Positions 59,391-64,000 of a stretch of 64,000 bases of DNA are shown piece by piece. Position 1 is the first letter of the stretch; the number at the start of each line of letters is the position of its first letter. A program made the translations under genes and the position numbers. This stretch comes from a virus. The notes under the pieces were generated by a model, which was given only the letters and a program-made list of their open reading frames with translations, did not search any database and was not told the origin of the DNA. The DNA is taken from positions 40,108 to 104,107 of IMG/VR virus record IMGVR_UViG_3300042261_000762; one strand, 5' to 3'.

Positions 59391-60002
59391 ATGACATATG
59401 AATATAATCTAGATAATTTTATAGCAGTGCCAACTACGAGCGATCAACGACTTTTCATTTACAATAAAAATAATGAATTTGTAGATAGTATAATAGTAGA
59501 TTTATCTCATTATTTTGTAAAAAACAATTGTCTGGTTATAAAAATTACTAACAAAAATGATCTTATGTTAAGTTTTGAAAGTAGAACAATAGCCCAATTG
59601 GCGCTTGAAAAATTAGATAGATTTAGAAAATCTATTATGACGCTTAGTGGAGAATTAGTAAAACCAGAAAGACCTACATTAAATACTACTAATCTAAATA
59701 TGTGGGCGTGTGATATTATACCGGGTGTTGATTTTCAATTAATTAGTGGCGCCACAGTATCTCAAGTTCCAAAATCCAGAATAGAAGTTATAGTTAATGG
59801 AAGTAGTCATGTTCCGTGTGGTTATCCTGATGGTCTTTATATAGGTTGTTATTTTACATCGGTAGAAGATAATGGAGACCCATTAAAAGCTAGAGTTAAT
59901 GACGGTGATGTTCAATTGGGCGATAATTTATATTGGATTGGTTCTGTGGCCGGATTTGATTTAGATAGTACAGATATGCTAGATTATAATTATCTAGTTT
60001 AA
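59391..60002 (+). CDS. Virion-associated protein, 203 aa
   Basis: No tag or targeting peptide. An early TTSDQRLFIYNKNNEFVD strand pair, a helical centre and a glycine/cysteine-containing beta C-terminus (CGYPDGLYIGCYFT). It lies between fibre genes, so a tail or neck role is likely but unproven. Confidence 0.58.
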   Translation: MTYEYNLDNFIAVPTTSDQRLFIYNKNNEFVDSIIVDLSHYFVKNNCLVIKITNKNDLMLSFESRTIAQLALEKLDRFRKSIMTLSGELVKPERPTLNTTNLNMWACDIIPGVDFQLISGATVSQVPKSRIEVIVNGSSHVPCGYPDGLYIGCYFTSVEDNGDPLKARVNDGDVQLGDNLYWIGSVAGFDLDSTDMLDYNYLV

Positions 60003-60026
60003 TAACCTTTCTTTTCAAGATTTTTA

Positions 60027-60038
60027 TTTTAATATATA
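60027..60038 (+). promoter_or_regulatory. Candidate phage promoter
   Basis: TTTTAATATATA, 25 bases before the fibre gene start at 60064. Confidence 0.5.
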
Positions 60039-60063
60039 AGAGAAAAACTTTTACAGCTAGTTT

Positions 60064-63000
60064 ATGATCTTACGTGACTTGATTCAAGGAAAACAGATAG
60101 ATGATTCTACTATACAACAAAGTAATTTAGATTTATCTCATCCAGATAATCTTTCTTTAACTGGATATACAACAGACGCTATTAATTCGGCTGTTACTGT
60201 TGGTTACTTAAATTACAGATTGCACGAACTTTATACTGGTGGAACTAGTGGAATATCCGGTTCAAGTGGTGTGGATGGTTCTTTTTTCGGAACACACGGC
60301 ACAAGTGGATCTAGTGGAAAAAGTGGATCTTCTGGGACTAGTGGTATTTCTGGAACTAGTGGTATTTCTGGCACAACAGGAACTTCAGGTAGTTCTGGTA
60401 AATCTGGTAGAGATGGGCACGATGGAACTAGCGGAGTTTCAGGAACAGCTGGATCTTCCGGTAAAGATGGTATTTTCTATGGATCTAGTGGATCTAGCGG
60501 AGAAAGCGGAACATCAGGAACTAGCGGTTTAACTGGAACATCAGGATCTAGTGGATCTAGTGGTATATCTGGTAGTTCTGGTAAATCTGGTAGAGATGGT
60601 AAATCCGGAGCTAAAGGTACGAGTGGAACTAGCGGTTCTAGTGGTTCTAGTGGTTCTAGTGGGTCTAGCGGATCTAGTGGGGGTTCTGGAACTTCTGGGT
60701 CTTCTGGGTCTTCTGGTATAGATGGTATTATGTCTGTTTCTGGAAACCAGGGGAATATACAATTTAGAGACAATGGAGTGTTGGGTAATAATACGGGGTT
60801 AACGTTCGATAAAACTTACGCTTATTTTGGTTTGGGGACTGATATTCCATTAACAAAATTACATTTTTATGGAGAACAGATAGGAGGAGATGAGAATGAA
60901 TTTCAGCGCGGAAATTCTTTAATGATAGATGGTTTAGAAAATTCTGATAAAAATTTAGTTTTTTCTTCTTTAAATGATCCAAAATGGGCAAATCAAATTT
61001 ACCGCGATGAAAATGGCGAATATTTATATATTTATAATTTTCAAACAAACAAAGAACCTTTCGTCTTATCAAGATCTGGAAGAGTTGGTATAAATAAATC
61101 TTCCAATATCATGAATTATCATAGTAGATATACTGGTAATGATATGAACAATGATGATATGGATGTTGGGGGTGTATTTAATAGACTATATCAAATAATG
61201 TATGAAATTAGTATATCTTCAACTGGAATTACTGATAAAATACAATGGCGAAAATCTTACGATAACGGAATATCATGGGGAAATTTTTCTTCTGATATAG
61301 AATTATCAATAGATCCTATTTATCTTGAATACGGTGTAAATATTTTTTTTGAAAATGTTAACGGACACGATATCGATGATAAATGGACTTTTACTGCATT
61401 TCCTCAATTGCCAGAAGGAACATTTACAGTATCTCCAACCATGTTTGATGAAGTACAAACAACCGCAGATTATACATCAGAAGAACCAATTTTCAACGAT
61501 CAAACATATAACGCGTCAACCACGTTCGGAACTCTTGTCAAAACTTTAACAGGTTCAACATCAGCTTTTTATACAGGTTTCAAAATTCAATATAATAATG
61601 TTTATTTCAAGATAAATAAACAAGGGGCTGGAGTTAATTTAAAAGTAGAATACTTGACATTATCTGGCTGGACTGAGATGTCTGAAACTCAGGAAATAAT
61701 AGATCAAACAAATAATCTTACTCAATCTGGGTCTATTTTATGGGATAGATCTCAAATGTCAGATTGGATAAAATCGTTTTTTACTGGGCATACAGATGAA
61801 CAATACAATTTATATTGGATTAGATTTACATCTAAGACTAATGTTACAGAGTCTCCTATGGCCGACGTTATAACATTAAATGGATCATATAGATTTGCTG
61901 TTTATTCTGCTCATCTGGATTATGCTCCTTCTTTTTATATTGATGGACAAGGAAGAACTATACTTGGCGATTATCTGAAATTGGGGTCTGGTGTTTCTGA
62001 ATTACAAGGTTATTTGGGCATTAATACAAATGAACCTCAAAATTTAATTCATTTATACGGTCTGAAAACAATTCCTGATTTAGATGATGATATGTCTAAT
62101 AATATTCAAATAGATGGTGTTTCCGGTGGTGATAGAGGTATAGTATGGGCAGATGATGGCAATAAAAAATGGGAAGATTATATTTATAGAAATGAAAATG
62201 GAGAATATAAATATTTATATAATTACGAGTTAGGAAAAGATATTTATGTAGTATCTAAAAATGCTAGATTTGGAATTAATAAACAAACAAACGTTGGTGG
62301 ACCTTTTTCAGAATATCTCGGATTTGATAATGGTTCATTAAATGATTTAATTATAGGAGGAATTTATATAAATTCTGTTCCAATATTATACGAAATTATC
62401 ATATCACACGAGGGAGTCCAAGACGAATGTAGATGGAGAAAATCATTAGATTATGGGGTCAATTGGAATTTTTATTCTGATCCAATATCTTGTTCAACGT
62501 CAGAGACTGATCTGGAACTTGGATTAACATTTAAATTTTCGAATATTACGGGGCATAATACTTTTGATAAGTGGAGATATTTAGCATTTTCACAACAGCC
62601 AATTGGAACATTTAGTATAGCGCCAAGGCATTACGCTGGGGTTTTTCTATCAGGTAACACGACAAGAAATTATACTTATAATTCACAAAACAATTATGCT
62701 GAAAATTTTCCATTTTTATTTAGTGGGGATACTTCATATTTATATGTTGGAGATTATGTTGAATTTTCAACTGTTTTTTGTAATCTTGTTGAACATGTTG
62801 CGTCTGGAATAAATTTAGTAGCCGAATATTGGAATGGAACACAATGGATTGTTTTTTCTAATAGTGGATATTCGTATACAGATAATACTATAGAAGGAGG
62901 ACATAATTTAAGATTGAGTGGTAATATAGAATGGAATAAATCTTTATTGACTAATTGGGAACAAAAAGATGAATTTGATTTGAATTTATATTGGATTAGA

Positions 63001-64000
63001 TTTTATTCGTCTATTAATGTTACTTCATCACCGATAGCGAAAACTTTAACACCACATGGAAAATATCGTTTTTCAATATATTCCGCTCATTATGATTATA
63101 TTCCACAATTATATATCGATTCAATAGGAAATATAGTTACTTCAAAGTCTATTTATGTTGGAAATTCAAATCAAAATAATTCTTCTAATTTATTACAAAT
63201 TGGATATTCTGGAAATACATTATTAGAATTTAATACTGGTGGAACTCTTAGATTAAATATTTATGAATCTGGTTTTTTAAAAACAGATACTCACGGTAAT
63301 GTATATTACGATAATTCAAATTATGCCGGGTCTTCCGGAACCAGCGGGCAATCTGGATTAGACGGTTCTTCGGGGGCTAGTGGAACTTCTGGTATATCAG
63401 GAACCAGTGGTACTTCAGGATCCAGTGGCGCATCAGGCACTAGTGGATCCAGTGGCACATCAGGCACTAGTGGATCCAGTGGCACATCAGGTACTAGTGG
63501 GTCTAGTGGGACTTCAGGAACTAGTGGATCCAGTGGCACATCAGGTACTAGTGGGTCTAGTGGGACTTCAGGAACTAGTGGATCCAGTGGAACTAGTGGG
63601 GTGTCAGGAACACACGGAGTTAGTGGTACATCAGGCACTAGTGGATCCAGTGGCACATCAGGTACTAGTGGGTCTAGTGGGACTTCAGGAACTAGTGGAT
63701 CTTCGGGTACATCAGGAACTAGTGGAACCAGTGGAACCAGTGGAACTAGTGGGGTGTCAGGAACACACGGAGTTAGTGGTACATCAGGCACTAGTGGAAC
63801 TAATGGAACATCGGGAACTAGCGGTTCTTCGGGTACATCAGGAACTAGTGGAACATCGGGGTTTAGTGGTTCTAGTGGAACCAGTGGAACTAGTGGGGTG
63901 TCAGGAACACACGGAGTTAGTGGTACATCAGGCACTAGTGGAACTAATGGAACATCGGGAACTAGCGGTTCTTCGGGTACATCAGGAACTAGTGGAACAT
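60064..64000 (+). CDS. Giant collagen-like tail fibre (3' truncated by the window)
   Basis: An ATG at 60064 opens a frame with no stop to the end of the window (at least 1312 codons). After an about 60-residue anchor come collagen-like GxS triplets (60241-60725), then two related globular modules of about 350-400 residues (shared QIYRDENGEYLYIYNF / YIYRNENGEYKYLYNY and YDNGISWGNF / YGVNWNFYSD), then a second collagen-like stretch from 63328 running off the window. It is a trimeric side or tail fibre with tandem head domains. Confidence 0.82.
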   Translation, partial: MILRDLIQGKQIDDSTIQQSNLDLSHPDNLSLTGYTTDAINSAVTVGYLNYRLHELYTGGTSGISGSSGVDGSFFGTHGTSGSSGKSGSSGTSGISGTSGISGTTGTSGSSGKSGRDGHDGTSGVSGTAGSSGKDGIFYGSSGSSGESGTSGTSGLTGTSGSSGSSGISGSSGKSGRDGKSGAKGTSGTSGSSGSSGSSGSSGSSGGSGTSGSSGSSGIDGIMSVSGNQGNIQFRDNGVLGNNTGLTFDKTYAYFGLGTDIPLTKLHFYGEQIGGDENEFQRGNSLMIDGLENSDKNLVFSSLNDPKWANQIYRDENGEYLYIYNFQTNKEPFVLSRSGRVGINKSSNIMNYHSRYTGNDMNNDDMDVGGVFNRLYQIMYEISISSTGITDKIQWRKSYDNGISWGNFSSDIELSIDPIYLEYGVNIFFENVNGHDIDDKWTFTAFPQLPEGTFTVSPTMFDEVQTTADYTSEEPIFNDQTYNASTTFGTLVKTLTGSTSAFYTGFKIQYNNVYFKINKQGAGVNLKVEYLTLSGWTEMSETQEIIDQTNNLTQSGSILWDRSQMSDWIKSFFTGHTDEQYNLYWIRFTSKTNVTESPMADVITLNGSYRFAVYSAHLDYAPSFYIDGQGRTILGDYLKLGSGVSELQGYLGINTNEPQNLIHLYGLKTIPDLDDDMSNNIQIDGVSGGDRGIVWADDGNKKWEDYIYRNENGEYKYLYNYELGKDIYVVSKNARFGINKQTNVGGPFSEYLGFDNGSLNDLIIGGIYINSVPILYEIIISHEGVQDECRWRKSLDYGVNWNFYSDPISCSTSETDLELGLTFKFSNITGHNTFDKWRYLAFSQQPIGTFSIAPRHYAGVFLSGNTTRNYTYNSQNNYAENFPFLFSGDTSYLYVGDYVEFSTVFCNLVEHVASGINLVAEYWNGTQWIVFSNSGYSYTDNTIEGGHNLRLSGNIEWNKSLLTNWEQKDEFDLNLYWIRFYSSINVTSSPIAKTLTPHGKYRFSIYSAHYDYIPQLYIDSIGNIVTSKSIYVGNSNQNNSSNLLQIGYSGNTLLEFNTGGTLRLNIYESGFLKTDTHGNVYYDNSNYAGSSGTSGQSGLDGSSGASGTSGISGTSGTSGSSGASGTSGSSGTSGTSGSSGTSGTSGSSGTSGTSGSSGTSGTSGSSGTSGTSGSSGTSGVSGTHGVSGTSGTSGSSGTSGTSGSSGTSGTSGSSGTSGTSGTSGTSGTSGVSGTHGVSGTSGTSGTNGTSGTSGSSGTSGTSGTSGFSGSSGTSGTSGVSGTHGVSGTSGTSGTNGTSGTSGSSGTSGTSGT
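60241..60725 (+). repeat. Collagen-like coding repeat
   Basis: GTSG/SSG/KSG triplets in tandem; units of nine bases with frequent GGATCTAGT and GGAACTAGC. Confidence 0.85.
63328..64000 (+). repeat. Collagen-like coding repeat with nested 144-152 bp repeats
   Basis: GTSG triplets also form a higher-order repeat: a block encoding GVSGTHGVSGTSGTSG starts near 63591, 63743 and 63887, at distances of about 152 and 144 bp, and the last two units are almost identical to the window end. Recent expansion by unequal recombination is likely, and such arrays may be mis-assembled. Confidence 0.8.

Noticed and set aside
63328-64000. CRISPR-like regular repeats
   Set aside because: Repeats are nine-base coding units with nested 144-152 bp blocks and no unique spacers; they code for a fibre in one open frame.
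1-64000. Alternative genetic code (as in Lak-type phages)
   Set aside because: TAA, TAG and TGA all serve as gene ends that fit overlaps and terminators; single frameshifts explain broken genes.

Overview
This window is a low-GC, densely coded piece of a large tailed-phage (Caudoviricetes) genome with T4-like ancestry, almost certainly infecting a Bacteroidota host. The evidence for the host is: TAnnTTTG promoter boxes upstream of several genes, no Shine-Dalgarno pattern, FISUMP domains, signal peptides ending in FGQ/NAQ, a GluRS of Bacteroidota type and a GSII-type glutamine synthetase. The T4-like evidence is: short N-terminal peptides resembling the T4 capsid-targeting sequence (MKTYQEFIAE), fragments resembling gp23 major capsid and gp20 portal, and an AT-rich late-type promoter placed just ahead of many genes.

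Layout. 0-5 kb: a VWA-metallopeptidase/MoxR pair, then the first multi-tag protein. 5-9 kb: a tRNA region (Glu, Gln, Met and Ile-TAT only), containing several abnormal tRNAs and one unexplained structured RNA at about 7929-8048. 9.5-24.9 kb: blocks on both strands of small acidic proteins with capsid-targeting-like N-termini and DPYGEExW tags, together with DnaJ, a zincin, a LAGLIDADG homing endonuclease, a 1104-aa CCA-adding enzyme fusion and a polyphosphate kinase 2. 25-27.7 kb: small secreted proteins, a broken rmlC and glutamine synthetase. 27.9-39.9 kb: a long minus-strand operon with nucleotide genes (guaC, thymidine kinase, HAD phosphatase), M16 peptidase, macro domain, a P-loop/portal-like fusion and five tagged fragments of a gp23-like capsid protein. 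40-53.4 kb: more tagged proteins plus radical SAM, methyltransferase, 5'-nucleotidase-like and GltX. 53.4-64 kb: virion genes, including collagen-like (GTSGSSG) fibres; the last runs off the window.

Main inference: about 35 proteins, several of them enzymes (PPK2, GluRS, CCA enzyme, nucleotidase, methyltransferase, an ART-like protein), start with an F-x-x-F-(V/I)-N-E-like peptide that in T4 sends internal proteins into the prohead, where they are processed and later injected. About 25 proteins carry one to four copies of an acidic DPYGEE(D/N/I)W motif, often right after that peptide or at the extreme C-terminus. Together they look like an expanded set of virion-packaged, injected proteins with a recurrent docking or processing tag. 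I know of no description of this tag, but could not search. The GluRS, CCA enzyme and tRNAs (most of which lack encoded CCA) form a translation-support module.

Several genes carry frameshifts, some at A7 runs, so either decay or indel errors in the assembly must be kept in mind.
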